A stretch of 64,000 nucleotides of DNA, from NCBI GenBank assembly GCA_022749755.1, contig CM040442.1, positions 2,010,663-2,074,662 of the forward strand, given 5' to 3'. The position numbers were made by a program, and so were the translations under genes. Within the stretch, counting starts at the first letter, position 1; the number at the start of each line of letters is the position of its first letter. Source of the stretch: Azadirachta indica. Lineage: Eukaryota > Streptophyta > Magnoliopsida > Sapindales > Meliaceae. The notes under the pieces were generated by a model, which searched no databases, had not been told where the DNA came from, and saw only the letters and a list, made by a program, of their open reading frames with translations. Of the stretch, positions 12,691 to 24,569 are shown piece after piece.

Positions 12691-13390
12691 GTGGAAAATT
12701 TGTCTACACCATTAACCACTGCCTCAGACTACCACCATCCAATGACATTCATTAGGTCAGTATAAATATCATTAAAATTTTTATTGAATACTCTATACAA
12801 TAGTACCATCACCATCGTAGTTTAAATAATTTTTCACTGTACATCTAAATTTGAATTCTCGACACCCAAAAATTTAATTTTAGATCTACTACGAAACATT
12901 ACTTAAACAATGTAATGGTAACATTGTGCAGAGTCTTGAACAAATATTTGAATGATATCTACAACAACCAAAATGAATCATAGTTGATTAAAAGTTGTCA
13001 TCATCCATCTTTACTATTGTCGGCCCCTAGCTACTGTCGCTAACTATCATCTATTTGGGTAATCATGAATATCATTCAAATCTTTATTAAATGTTCTACA
13101 CAATGGTAGCATCATCATCATCATTTGAGTAATAGCGTGTCATAAAACTGAAGTTTAATATTTGGATGCCTAAAATTCAACATTAAATATATGATAACTA
13201 ATTGTTCAAATGATGATAGTGATGATACTATTACATAAGGCATTCAACAAACATTTTAATAATATCTATGTTGAGATAAATGGATAACGTTAAATAGTGA
13301 TTAACAATAGTCATTGATGGTTAATATCGACGATCAATATCTACGGTCAATAATTCATCAAACCTAGTTGTAAGTTACCGAATAATATGA
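12690..13390. mobile_element. Foldback-type element with long inverted arms
   Basis: The reverse complement of about 12700-12850 aligns with about 13195-13345: both arms read through atgatgatagtgatgatact-like, gcattcaacaaa-like and gttaacaatagtc-like tracts. Further inverted copies lie between the arms (about 12940-13150). Single arms of the family occur at 4825-4990 and 21410-21575. It is non-coding and predicted to fold into a large hairpin. Confidence 0.55.
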
Positions 13391-14560
13391 TGACATGTTA
13401 TCGTGACGTGTAATCTATAAGTTTGTTGTTAGTTTATTTTATATTAATCCTTGTCACTAAATGATGTCAAAAGACTATTTTGTCTATTTTCTATCCAAAT
13501 AAACAGTACAAACTAATGAACTGAGTCTTTTTTAGGTATTTTTATAACTAATGGGACTTATCATGTGACTAGGCTAAACCTTAGGAGCTAAAATATCCTT
13601 CACCCTTCTTTTATTTATATTAATTATGTGCTTGATTATTTTTTAACAAAATGCAATAAAATTAGTAGTAATCTTTAAATAGGCATTTAAATAAAAGATT
13701 ATATATATTTTATTTGAAAACTCTTATGATCATTATATAATAACTGATTATAAAGAAAGTAAAAAAAAAAATTAGGAGTATTTAGCATTTTGTCAAAATT
13801 TATTGATAATATTTGAATATAGATAATTATTATTTTGTTTTTAAAGTTTTTCAAAATAATAAAATAAATAAAATATTTTAAATTTAAGATTTTAGAGTTT
13901 AATATGTTATATATATAGTAATGACTAAATTATTAATTATGAGAAAGTGATTTCATATTTAATTATTTTTTACTAAATTTAGGAATTAAATTGATAATAT
14001 TCTAGATAGGTCAAACTAACAAAAGTTAAGGTTACGAGTATTTTCCTATTTTTTCAAAACTCAAGATATGTATTTTAGCACACTTTATAAATATTACAAG
14101 AAAATAATCCACAATCTTTCCCTACTCCTACGTGAGTGGAAACCTTTTATACTATAAAATATTTTGAGTTAAACTAATTGACATTAACAAGTTAACATGA
14201 TAATAATTTGAATAAAAAAAATTAGAGTATGTGATCTGAAAATTAAAATAATTAAAACTATGGTCATGTAGATCTTGATTGATTTGTGGATCCCCTTTCT
14301 CTCTCACTATTTATTTATAAACAAGAGCAAAATTTAAATTCAAAGATTTAATTTGTTATTGGGGTAATAACATGTTCATCACTAATTACGCTCAATGTTA
14401 ATGATTTCGTTCATACCCTTTGTTTTAGTACCTCGATTTCAATAACATAAGAGGGGTTACATGTCAAAAGTTAATAAAACAAGTGTATGCTCTAATTTGA
14501 TATAATTTCAAAGTTTACGGACGAAAATGTTATTATCTCACTTGTTATTGGTGAAATGCA
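13391..14560. other. AT-rich intergenic region upstream of the NLR gene
   Basis: No coding sequence, RNA gene or clear transposon end was recognised. Mostly A/T runs and short repeats. Confidence 0.5.
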
Positions 14561-14574
14561 CATGCAGTATCCTG

Positions 14575-14799
14575 GAATTTACGTAAAATTACAGCTGGGA
14601 AATACTTATTAATTTGCAATTAATCTCTGCAGTCAACATATTAATTAACTTTGGATTAACAAAATAGACTTATTTGACTTCTCTTAATTTGAAACTGTAG
14701 TGTTCATTTGTTTGTACGGACTCTTTTTTCAGTTTCACTACTGTCTTCCCGGAAAGCAAAAACCAGAGGAAGCAAGAAGCAACGTCTGAACTTCCTATA
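14575..14799 (+). promoter_or_regulatory. NLR promoter-proximal region and 5' UTR
   Basis: Sequence just upstream of the NLR start resembles the corresponding upstream region of leader copy D: acagctgggaaatactt and ttattaatttg at 14590-14615 match 30120-30150, and an actgtagtgtt tract matches cctgtagtgtt. The last 50 bases contain the AGCAAGA-rich leader shared with the other leader exons. A transcription start cannot be fixed from sequence alone. Confidence 0.5.
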
Positions 14800-17700
14800 A
14801 TGCTAGGTATATAATTGATTTGATCTTTTATTTTCTGATTGATTATTATTATTAGCTAATTTGTTTTCAATCTCTTAGGTTTTTAAGATTAAGTTGCTTG
14901 TAATTTAATTTTCTATTAAAATTAGGGAGAAGGATATAAAAATATATTCAAATTTTCTTCCTTCGAAAATTAATAAATCCATCAGATTTCTTGCCTTGCT
15001 TTTAAGTGAAATTTATATGTTTACACACATTGGTATTTTTATCCTTCAAATCTCTTAGAAGTTTAATTTCTATAGTAAGATTATAGCAGCTCATCACCCG
15101 ATTCAAATTAGAATGCGTTTAGTAATGTCTTTATTACCAGGGGCCTTTGGAGGGATGGAGGCAAAAATCCATAATCAGAGGAGGCTAAAATATTTAAAAA
15201 AGTAAAATTAGTCTATTAATATTTTAAAAAAATAATTAATAAATTAAGAGGTAAATTGATAATTTTATAAAGTTATAGAGTTAAATTATATATAAACCTA
15301 ACAAATGGGCTAAAAATGTAAATATTATAATAAAAATTTTTAAAAAATTTGAGACCTTAGGGTCAAGGTCCCCTCAATTCTTGAGGGTGTTCGGCCTTTG
15401 GACCTATATAAAATAAAAAAAATAACTAAACTTAAAGATTAATTTGTTAAAATTTCTAAATTATATCCTAATTTATTAGTTTAGAATGCAACTGACATTA
15501 CTCCTTTTAAAAGTTATATGGAAGAGAGTATATTTATACCAGCCACCCAGCCACTGGCTCAATGGTAAAAGTCTATGCCCTCAAATTGAGAGTAGAAGTT
15601 TGAGTCTTATGTATGTAAAAATAGAAATTTTATAAATTAAGATGTGAGTAGATGTCTAAGTGTGTTATCAAATTAACTAAATTATTAACTTATGAGCACA
15701 ATAATTAATTCAATATAAATATAGATAATTAAAATTATAATAACATTTTTGTTCTTAATATTTAGCAAAACAATAATTTATTCAGAACATGATTTGCTCA
15801 ATTCTAATAATTTAACTCTTCTAATTATTCTATTACCTTACTTTTAACACTGTATTAGGGACTAAATTGTTAAATTGTGCAAACTCTCCATTGTTTAACG
15901 ATCTTACGGAAGATATTAATTATACATAATTTTTAAAATAGACTATTTTAATAAAATGATCAATTTAAAATTACGTATAGCTAATATTGTTAAAAAATTA
16001 ACCACAAATTTTAAAAAATAAGAGTAAAAATATTATTATAATTTTTAAATTTAAATATTATAATAAAATTATATTGGCTATTATAAAGTAAAAATAAAGA
16101 GAATAAAAATTATTTTATATATTTTTTGATAATTAAAAGATAAAATAGTTAATTTATATTTAAATAGTGTATAAAATAGTGTCTTAAGGGTATTTCAACA
16201 TTGTTTTAAAAGTTTGGGAGTATTTCAATATTTTTTTAAAAGTTAGGAGTATCTAGGCCAAAAATTCAGGGATATTTCGCTTTTCTCCAGAATCGCAGAG
16301 ACTTAAAACACATTGTCCCAAAAGACAATATTCATAAAACAAAAAAATACAAATGCTTTTTTTTTATTATTATTTTATAAATTTTTTCATATTTTTTCCC
16401 TTACTCATAGAGAATGACTGTCTATCTATCTATCTCCAACACCATCTGTTTCATAATTAATTGAAAAATGTGGCATATATAGCAATTTTTTTCCCCACCC
16501 TCTCCCGCAGAGTATATATTGCTAATTGATTCATTGTTTAAATTATTTCTGGCAGCCGGAGAAATTGTAGCTATTGTTACAGGCGTACTTGGGTTTGTAA
16601 CGGCAATTGCGACACCTTTTGTACGCACAGCTTTTGACCAATGCACAAAGTATCTAAAGCCGGACGAAGACGTAAACCTTCAACCGGAATTGCGGATCTT
16701 ACAAAATATAATTCAGATTTTACAAAGAAAGATGGGGGAGGTTTCTGTTTGGGATGCATTTAGAAAAGAAACTATTAAAATAAATGAGAGAAGGGCTCGA
16801 TTGATTAAAGATGCTGAGGATGCAATTGAGATTATTAGTCGAAGTGGCGATATAGAAACTTGGGATTGCTTTGGCTTCTGTTGGTGTTTAGCAGATTATC
16901 GAAGAAGCTACCTGGTTGGAAAATATGTTTCAGATGTTAAGAGAAGAGTACAAACATTAACACAGGAGCTTCGAAGTCAAGGAATTGACTTTAATGAGGC
17001 GGAGGTATTTGGGGGAGAGTACGCACGTTTGGTGGGAGAACAGGCACATAAAGTTGTTGAAAAGATTGAGCGCCAGATAAGGCGGAATTTCGGAATAATT
17101 GGTGTTTATGGACCTTGTGGTGTAGGTAAGACTCACGTTGTCAGATATGTTTATGAGGCATTAAAGAATTCAAAAACTTCCGTTACTTTTATTTGGCTGG
17201 AAGTTTCAAACGGAGATGATCTTCTAAAGCTACAGATGGAAGTAGCGAAGCAAATTGATCTGAAACTTCCAAATAACGGTAGCGTTCAGGAAAACGCCAA
17301 AGAGTTGAAGGCGGCCTTGCAGAGGAAGAAAAATATTTTGCTAGTTTTGGATAATATGAGGAAGGCCATTTCTCTTGGAGAAATTGGATTTCAAGTCCGC
17401 ATATTGATAGTAATAACTTCTCGATCTTTCGCAGTGTGCTGTGATATGAAGTGTGACGACGAAATTGCATTGAAGCCGTTATCCGAGGATGAAGCGTATG
17501 AATTTCTCAATGATGAAATCGGTATTACGGGATTCCTCTTAACAGAAGAAATACAATTTACTTTGAAGAAGTTGGCGAAGGAATGTGGTGGCCTCCCACT
17601 GGCAATTGTAGCGGTTGCAAAGTTGCTAAAGAAATATTTTCTGTATGATCATGTGGTCTTAACTGAAAGAAGTTTGAAGATGGAATTTGCTGCATTTAGC

Positions 17701-19641
17701 AACTTGAAATACATTGAAAAGAAGATCATTCAAGATTTGGAGCTTACCTATGAACAATTGAAGCATAGTAGTTACGGTTGCGCCAAAGAATGCCTTCTTC
17801 ATTGTATAATGTATCCAAGAAATCATGCTTTCGCGGCAATGGAGTTGATGAATAATTGGATGGCCGAAGGTTTATTACGTGAAGTAGAAGGCATAGACGA
17901 AAAGTTGGGAGAAGCAAAGGAGATTTTGGAGGAGCTCAAAGATGCTTCTCTTTTGGAGAGTATATCTTACGAGAATGGAGAAGAAATAGTTAAGATGCAT
18001 CCTATTGTATGGGATATCGTTGTCAAATCGGAGAAACAAAATCCTCGATTTTTCACTAATCCTGGCTGTAGAATTGAAAAGTTTGCATGGACAGATTTGT
18101 CTCAAAATATTGAGAGAGTCTCATTGATTAGCAATAACCTCGAAGAGTTGCCGTTACCGTCGTCTGTTTTCAACAAGTTATCAACATTACTTCTACAAGG
18201 CAACCCCCTTGACATTCAACTTGATCGTGACTTCTTCAACAATTTTCCGAACCTGAAAATTCTTGACCTATCAGAAACACGGGTGCGTCTTTTGCCTGAG
18301 TCCCTCTCCTGTTTAAAGCACTTAAATATTTTACTTCTACGGAATTGCAGTCACTTGACTTATCTTCCGTTGCTATCGGAGCTTCAAGAACTGATGGCTT
18401 TGGATATTTCCAATACCTCTGTAGAAGAATTACCGGTTGGAAAGAATTGCTTAACTAAACTCTTGTGCCTGAAACTATCTGGAACTCGGGTCAGAAGTTT
18501 GGCACTGTTATCTGAGCTCGAAGCACTAATGGTTCTAGACATTTCCGGTTGCCTTATAGCAGAATTGCCGTCCTTAACAAAGCTTGTGTCACTGATGATT
18601 CTGAATGTCTCTAGTTGTCCTTTAACAGAATTACCATCGTTATCAGGTCTTAGGCAACTGATGGTTCTAGACGTTTCTGATTGCCCTATAGCAAAATTGC
18701 CTCCTGGGATGAATCACTTGACTAAGCTCCTACGCCTGAACCTACTTCGAACTGAAGTAAGAATTTTGCCTGCTGATCTTTTAGCCAAATTCAACTATTT
18801 ACAACAACTTTTGATGATTGGATGTGTCTATTTTGGGAGACGGGGGCTTCCAATGCAAGATGGCAGTGCAGCATGGATAGACGATGTCCAAAACCTTGAA
18901 TGTTTGAGTGTTCTTGAGGTTACTTTCGCTAGCTTACAGCTTTATAATTCCTACATCGCTTCTTGGCATTGGCGTCGGCTTAGTAGTTTCAAATTTTGTG
19001 TTGGCGGATTGTATCGGGGCGAATTGAGAAACAATAGCTTAGCTTTCATAAAGGAGTTCCCTGATGGTCAAAATTGCCTTCCAGACAATACATCAGATTT
19101 GCTGCTAATGGACTGTGGTAATGTAACTCAGTTGACAATACCAAAGCTTTCGAACTTGAAATTTTTGGAAGTCTCTTGCTGTATGAGCTTAAAGCATCTC
19201 TTCACAGTTTCCGTTATTCATAAGCTCAGAAACCTTGAAGAGATTGTTATAGCACATTGTGGAAATTTGGTGAAGTTAATTGAGAAAGATAGTAGTATGA
19301 TATATTCTTATAGTATATACTGGCCGAGTCTACGGAAGCTGACACTGCTTAACCTACCTGAGTTACGGTTCGTGTACAATGGTGATGGAAAGAGTTCGTC
19401 CATGGAAGAAATTTGGATTTGGAATTGCCCTCAACTGCAGAAGTTTCCCATCCCGTTGCAGCTTGATGGTGAACAAAATTTGATAGATCCGCCAAGTTTG
19501 AATGAAATTAGAGGAGATGAGTCTTGGTTAGAAAATCTGAAGCTTAACTCAGACCCTTCCGTACCCTTCCTGGAAAAGACTTTGATTAAAGAACCTCCAC
19601 CAGAAAAATTGACTTCCAGGTATGCTTTTGCTTACACTTAA
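14800..19641 (+). CDS. CC-NBS-LRR disease resistance protein (At4g27190-like)
   Basis: Predicted intracellular immune receptor of about 1030 residues. I propose a start at 14800: ATG CTA G, donor GTATAT at 14807, acceptor ttctggcag ending at 16555, then the large exon 16556-19641. The join is in frame (M-L-A-G-E-I-V). The large exon alone has no suitable ATG; its open frame extends into the intron. Order: coiled-coil region (about 1-160); NB-ARC with P-loop GPCGVGKT (188-195), kinase-2 LLVLDN (264-269), ITSRS, and CGGLPLA (346-352); MHP at 483-485 where MHD is usual; then LRRs to about 1000. Two motif departures stand out: LDN for LDD, and MHP for MHD. The end is uncertain because a donor-like CCAG/GTATGC lies at 19616-19625, 16 bases before the stop, and is preserved in the relic at 27.9 kb. 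Domains certain; exon 1 and the exact 3' end inferred. Confidence 0.9.
14807..16555 (+). other. First intron of the NLR gene
   Basis: Inferred 1749-base GT-AG intron after only seven coding bases. The sequence preceding the acceptor (attcattgtttaaattat) is nearly identical in the relic at 28978-29005. The interior is AT-rich, with a tRNA-like segment at 15540-15680 and no exon-like open frame. Confidence 0.65.
15540..15690 (+). mobile_element. tRNA-like SINE-type remnant in NLR intron
   Basis: Box A-like ctggctcaatggtaaaag and box B-like agtttgagtcttat about 40 bases apart, followed by an AT-rich tail. It sits inside the NLR first intron. Degenerate; class tentative. Confidence 0.35.
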
Positions 19642-20200
19642 ATATTCTACAGACTTCAAGGTTTTGCTTGATTAGCATAAATATATGCCTTCAATCATCA
19701 TATTGCATGAATGAAGTTACTTCTGTATGAAATTTTTTTCCATTTTACCGGTAAATTATATTCATTTTTAACTTCAATGTAACAAGGAGTAAAATGGTGA
19801 TCGCCACCTCAGACATGGCTAGTAGCAGCTAAAGGGGGAATTGGCTAGAAATAGTGATGATGTGTTCATTCTTCACTCAAACCATGGCCTGGATGACAAG
19901 TTGCAGAACCTCCATGAATTAATTAGTCAGAGAAAATCGAAGAAGACTTTGTGTTGTTAGAATTGTGCTGTAAGAATTTTTATTTGGCATGTATTTTACA
20001 TGCAATAATCTTCGTGCCTTTGTTTTTTATTTGTGGATTTATTCTGCTTTCATCATGGATATGTAATAAGCTCCTGGCACAAACTTATGACTCTGTTATT
20101 AATGTGTGTGCTTTGTTCCTCATGTTATTGGAATAATCTGTGTTCATGGTTTCTTTCGTATTCAATTTTATTGGAATAAACAAAAGTCTTCTTGCTTTTC
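19642..20200 (+). terminator. NLR 3' untranslated region with poly(A) signal
   Basis: Non-coding sequence after the NLR stop. AATAAA at 20175-20180 is a plausible polyadenylation signal. If the donor at 19620 is used, part of this region would be a last intron and exon. The 61-codon open frame at 19951-20136 shows no recognisable domain. Confidence 0.45.
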
Positions 20201-20524
20201 TACAATCTTTAATGTGTAATTACCAACAGATAAAAATCTCTTGAGATAATATTATATGTTGTCCAAGGATAGTCTTATTTTATTAATATTAGAAATTATT
20301 TATATTCCTGTGGGGGAATTTGTTTATTATATTGCAATTTGAAGCAGTTATTATTTGATTTGGTCGATAATGACCAAAAGGAATCTAAATCAAGTAATCG
20401 GAAAAGAAGAAGTTAGACTTATCATAGCAAAAAATAAACAATTAACAGTGACATGTTTAATTTATTATTATTTTTTAAATAATACTTAATTATATAAAAA
20501 AAAAAAAAAGTGACATATTTCCTT

Positions 20525-20664
20525 TCTACGTTGACTTTTGATCTGACTTTTAAACACGTTGTAGACATTTACTTTTTCCCACAAAACGCAAGATTAAGCA
20601 AGCAGCAGGAAGCAAAAAAGCAAGGAAACAGGAAACAGTTGTGCCTACAACTGCAATGTCAGGT
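20525..20664 (+). pseudogene. NLR leader exon, copy C (start and donor intact)
   Basis: Homologous to copy A (8040-8173) through cccacaaaacgca and to copy B in its AGCAAG-rich leader. It ends ATG TCA G followed by the donor GTATGA, a form that would splice in frame to a large exon like that at 16556. The downstream intron matches copy A intron. No intact large exon follows: only a 3' fragment appears at 27865-28045 after a mitochondrial insert and a copia element. Probably an orphan leader of a destroyed NLR. Confidence 0.65.
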
Positions 20665-21380
20665 ATGATTTGTTACAAATCATGAGATAATACAAACTGA
20701 TCTAATCGTAACACTGCTATTTTTTTTATATTATTTGTTTTTATTAATTGTATTAATTTTACATTTTTGTTCAATTAATGTTATCATGTAATATTAATTT
20801 TTATAAAAATTTATATTTTTAGTATTATTTTGTTTATAATTTGGTTGGCTGGCTGGTTAATTAGTTTGATCAGTGATATTACTACTTTGCTAATGACTGG
20901 TTGGTTGATTTATTAATTACCTTAGTTTCATATACTTTAGAAACATGACACGTATGCCTTAAAATTTTAAAAATAAATTATTTGATATTTATTATAATTA
21001 ATTATTACAAGGTTTTAAAATAACTGTCTAATGATTTTTTCATTTTATAATTTTTTTAAAAATAGCAATAAAAGTATTTTAAGTAGTTTTAATTGATTTT
21101 TCTTTTAAAATTTTTAAGTGCCAGTTTTGCGTTACTTTTGCACGTTGAACTTTATGTTAACCATTTAAAAAATTTAAAAGAGAAAAAATATATAATTTTA
21201 AAAAACTCAAAATAATAATAATAATAATAATACTAATAACAATAAAAAATTAATTTTAAAATCCTCTTTTGATTATAAACGAATCACGTTTAACAAAACA
21301 TAAATAAAAATAGAAACATTTTATTTTTGTTATTTATTACTAAGTTAAAAATAAATTAAACTTCTTTTTTAAAAAATAAC
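20665..21380 (+). other. Intron-like sequence of NLR copy C
   Basis: Aligns with 8174-8900, sharing tattactactttgc, atgactggttgg and tattattttgttt tracts. Non-coding. Confidence 0.55.
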
Positions 21381-21409
21381 TTTTTAAAACCTCCTGCACT
21401 TCACCTTCT

Positions 21410-21575
21410 AGTGTTTACTGCTACAACCAATTATTGCAACTGCCATTGATCATTACTATGGACTATTCTTTGAATCACCGTAAATATTATTAGAATAATT
21501 GTTCAATGCTTTATATAATGATATTATGACCATCGTCGTTAAAAATCATTTCAGTCTAATTAAATGATCCGCAGC
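21410..21575 (-). repeat. Foldback/MITE-like repeat, family member 3
   Basis: Reverse-orientation relative of 4825-4990 and of the arms of 12690-13390 (ccattgatcattactatgga, aatattattagaata, gaccatcgtcgtt). It borders the mitochondrial insert on its left. Confidence 0.45.
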
Positions 21576-21599
21576 TGCCAATACATCTTGCAGTAACAA

Positions 21600-22620
21600 A
21601 AATGTATTGTCTTGAGGCATATTAAGATTCTGAGAGTGAGACAAGCGGTGATCTCGTCTTGCTTACTGGGAGAAAAGAAGCTTCCAAACCATTACCTTTT
21701 CCAGCCAAATAGTAAGCGATCACTCAGCAACGAACACTAACTGAAAGCAACCGGAAATGAGTACCTATCCTTTTCAAGAATCGAACTCGTGTCCATGAAA
21801 AGACGATGTCCTAACCATTGGATGAAAGGGACCAAAAGGCCATTCTTCATATACCTCAGCTCTGAGAATATAAGTGGTTCGTTTTGTTTCTATACATAAT
21901 TCAAGATTTCGTTTGTGTTTATATTGGCGATTTTTTATGTGAATTCGGCATGTCGTCCCCCTTCCTACGGTTCCCTCATCAACACAGTGACACTCTAACC
22001 TCGCCCCTTCCTTTTCTATGATCATAAAGCTAGCTGACTCCTTTCTCTGTCTTTCATTCTCCCTGAACAGAATAAGTAAGGCCCCACTCTTTCTCTAAAA
22101 AAAATGCTAATCAAACAATGGATCTCATGCCTTTACTTCATTCAAATTGAGAGGGAGATAAAACCTTTACTCTTGTACTCTGCATACCATAAGTTACTCT
22201 TCGCTGGAAGTGCGACTCAATTCTATATAGTCCATATAAATCTACCATTCGGAGGGCTGGCTCATCAATCAAACACGGGGCGGAGAAGTAGCTTAGCAGC
22301 AGCTTAGAGAAGAGGCTGAGCTGAGAGCTTTCAATAACAAAATAGTTATAGTTATTTTAACATAGGCTTTTGGCCCCTTTCGATGGATGGGAACAGGAAC
22401 AACTAAAGAATGAACTATTGAAATGTTGAAGTCATAGTACGCATTGCTTACTTATTGTTTGAACGATCCTAGTTACTAGTAGCTAATGAAGTACCGAGTA
22501 CAACAGTAAGGAGATAGGGTGAAGGGCCTTTTATGATTCATCAAGTTGTTAATATTCGTAAGACCTATGAGACCGCGTTTCAACGGTTTATCCCTAAGAG
22601 ATGAGGGCTACTTATTGGTG
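21600..22620. other. Nuclear insert of mitochondrial DNA (NUMT)
   Basis: About 1 kb with much more balanced base composition than its surroundings and the style of plant mitochondrial spacer DNA. The decisive marker is a mitochondrial-type tRNA-Glu(UUC) relic on the minus strand at 21766-21832. Open frames of 83 codons (minus, 21774-22025) and 67 codons (plus, 22104-22307) have no recognised product. The boundaries are set by the composition change and are approximate. Confidence 0.7.
21766..21832 (-). pseudogene. trnE: Mitochondrial-type tRNA-Glu(UUC) relic
   Basis: Read on the minus strand it begins GTCCCTTTC, continues GGTTAGGACATCG, then TCTTTTCATG containing anticodon TTC, and has a T-arm-like GAGTTCGATTC and a GGATA end. 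Compared with plant mitochondrial tRNA-Glu as I know it, about five bases are missing after the anticodon arm (67 rather than about 72), and the acceptor stem is partly mismatched. Expected to be non-functional in the nucleus. Confidence 0.75.
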
Positions 22621-22960
22621 AGAACTTTGAAAAAAAGAATCTTCATCTTAGTTTAGAACATTTTTTATTTTTACCAATTTAATTTGTTATTTAATTATTA
22701 GCTTTTTTATTTAGGTAAGAGTTACTTTTCTTATCTTGAGTTAATTTGTAACAATAAGTTTTCTTTATTATATATAAAGAGCTTATATTACTATTGTTTT
22801 AATAAACTATTGTTCAATAAAGTTTTCCTTTTTGATTTTGTTTCTTGTGACATTATTATGTTAATACTCGTGTTTCAAACTGTTAGGGTTAGAATAATGA
22901 CATTTAATTTCGTCTGTTAGAATGTTTATTTAACATATTGTGTTAAAAAATTAAACGAGA
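22621..22960 (+). mobile_element. LTR-like AT-rich segment between organelle-like blocks
   Basis: Contains a TATATAAAG box (about 22773), an AATAAA-type signal (about 22817) and tgttcaataaag, an arrangement seen in LTR promoters and polyadenylation regions. It separates two stretches of mitochondrial-like composition. No matching second LTR was found, so a solo LTR is only a possibility. Confidence 0.25.
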
Positions 22961-22964
22961 TTTA

Positions 22965-23330
22965 GTTCGATAAGGTGCTCTTATCTTACCCGCTATCCCA
23001 CCTACATTATTGTCTTTTCCAACTAGCTTGGTTTGCCTACTTCAATAAGTTACTCGAAGGTTTGCTTAAGAAAGAGGCCAAAAGGAAGGCTTCTTCACAA
23101 GGCACCCAAACTTTGAAATGAATGCAACTGAGATTTGCCTAAAATAACCTAAGGTTTGCAATCCTTTTTATCTTAGGTGAAGGGATGTTGAGGCTTAGGT
23201 ATCACTGGCCGTAATCTAAAAAGTTATTACCCTAAACCCTTTTACAATTAAAGAAGCAGAGTGAGCAAATTAAGAAGTGATTGCTAATCCACACGAAAAG
23301 GCATGTTATTATGAATCATGTGCAAATACA
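22965..23330. other. Probable second mitochondrial-like segment
   Basis: Composition again more balanced (aggccaaaaggaaggcttct, gctatcccacctac), resembling 21600-22620. No gene could be named. It may be a continuation of the same insert split by the AT-rich segment. Confidence 0.4.
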
Positions 23331-23399
23331 ATCAGGGCTCTTATATGAAAAAAGAAAATTCTAGATCTAAAAAAACCCTCATCTTTTTCTCACAATTGC

Positions 23400-24563
23400 C
23401 CTTAATTTTTTTTTTAAAAAATTATCAAAAACAAAAAAAATTAAGATTGATTTAATATATTTTTCTACCTTTATCAATTCTATTAAAAATTAGATCATAA
23501 TTTACCACTACACTTATTTATTTTTTTGTTTATGTAGGCTAATAAACAAATTGTAATAAATGTGTCAATCAAATTGATATTTTGTTTTAACAAAATTTTT
23601 AACTATAATATTTTATATAAATTGTCTTAATCAAATTGATGATTGTTCCAATTATTTTTTTATTTTTATTGATATTTATTTTTTATTATATTATTTTGAT
23701 AATATATGAAATGGTGATTTTATAGATGAAAAATTAATTATTTTTGTAAATGTATATGAAGAGAGAACCTTAGATCTAAAAGCAATGTGAGCCACTCCCA
23801 CCTCTTCATTTTCTCCTTAAAATCACTTATTACCCATTGTAGGTGATAAAGGTTTTCGTAAACTTGAATTACTTGGATGACTATGAATATTATATAATTT
23901 TTTATTTTTATTGTCTTACTAACTTTTGACATTGTCTTTGTGATACCTAGGAATTTTATCAATATTCTATATATTTTTAAAAAATTTTATATTTATATAT
24001 ATCGAATAATTTCATAATTTGAAATAATTAGATTTAATAATTATAATTATTTTTATATTATTGACTTATTGTTAAATAAAAATAATTATGAGTAAAAATT
24101 AAACAAATTCCTTGAAACTCTTCTAAATTTATTTTTAAAAGAAAACAATTATATTTATAATCAAATTTATATTATTGGAATTTAAAAATTATAATATTAA
24201 AATAGAATTATTGTTCCTTCAAACAATTATAAAGAAATGTAGTAATAAAATCATATTTAAATAATTATTAAAAATAAAATTATTGTTAGATTATAAAATT
24301 ATTTTATATTCAATAATAAAAATTGAAAAATAATATTTTTAATAATGTAGATTAATTATGTATGCCTTGTTAATATATTTTATTTATACAATTTAACAAA
24401 TAATTGAAGTTAGTGCAATGGTGAGATGATTAACTATATTTTGCAAAGTCTAAAGTTTGATTCTAGGAATTACAAATTTTTATTTTTAAGTGTGAGGTCA
24501 AACAGAGTCAATGTCAAGTTGGGGTTCAATGACTGGACTCCCTGACCTATTGCCATCCCTGAT
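23400..24563 (-). mobile_element. Relic of the GGTGGCAA-ended repeat (relative of 50360-52370)
   Basis: The reverse complement of about 23450-23640 aligns well with about 50880-51080 (atgatctaatttttaataga, attgataaa). At 24520-24563 the minus strand ends CAGGGATGGCAATAGG, like other elements here that end in GGTGGCAA or GGATGGCAA. No transposase is visible. Non-autonomous, class uncertain (hAT-like ends). Confidence 0.5.
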
Positions 24564-24569
24564 TCCAAT

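Noticed and set aside
16519..16555. TTG-initiated N-terminal extension of the NLR open frame
   Set aside because: It lies in the inferred intron just before a good acceptor. Plant genes rarely start at TTG and the spliced leader supplies an in-frame ATG.
22104..22307. 67-codon open frame in the mitochondrial-like insert
   Set aside because: No recognised mitochondrial gene; nuclear copies of organelle DNA are normally not expressed.
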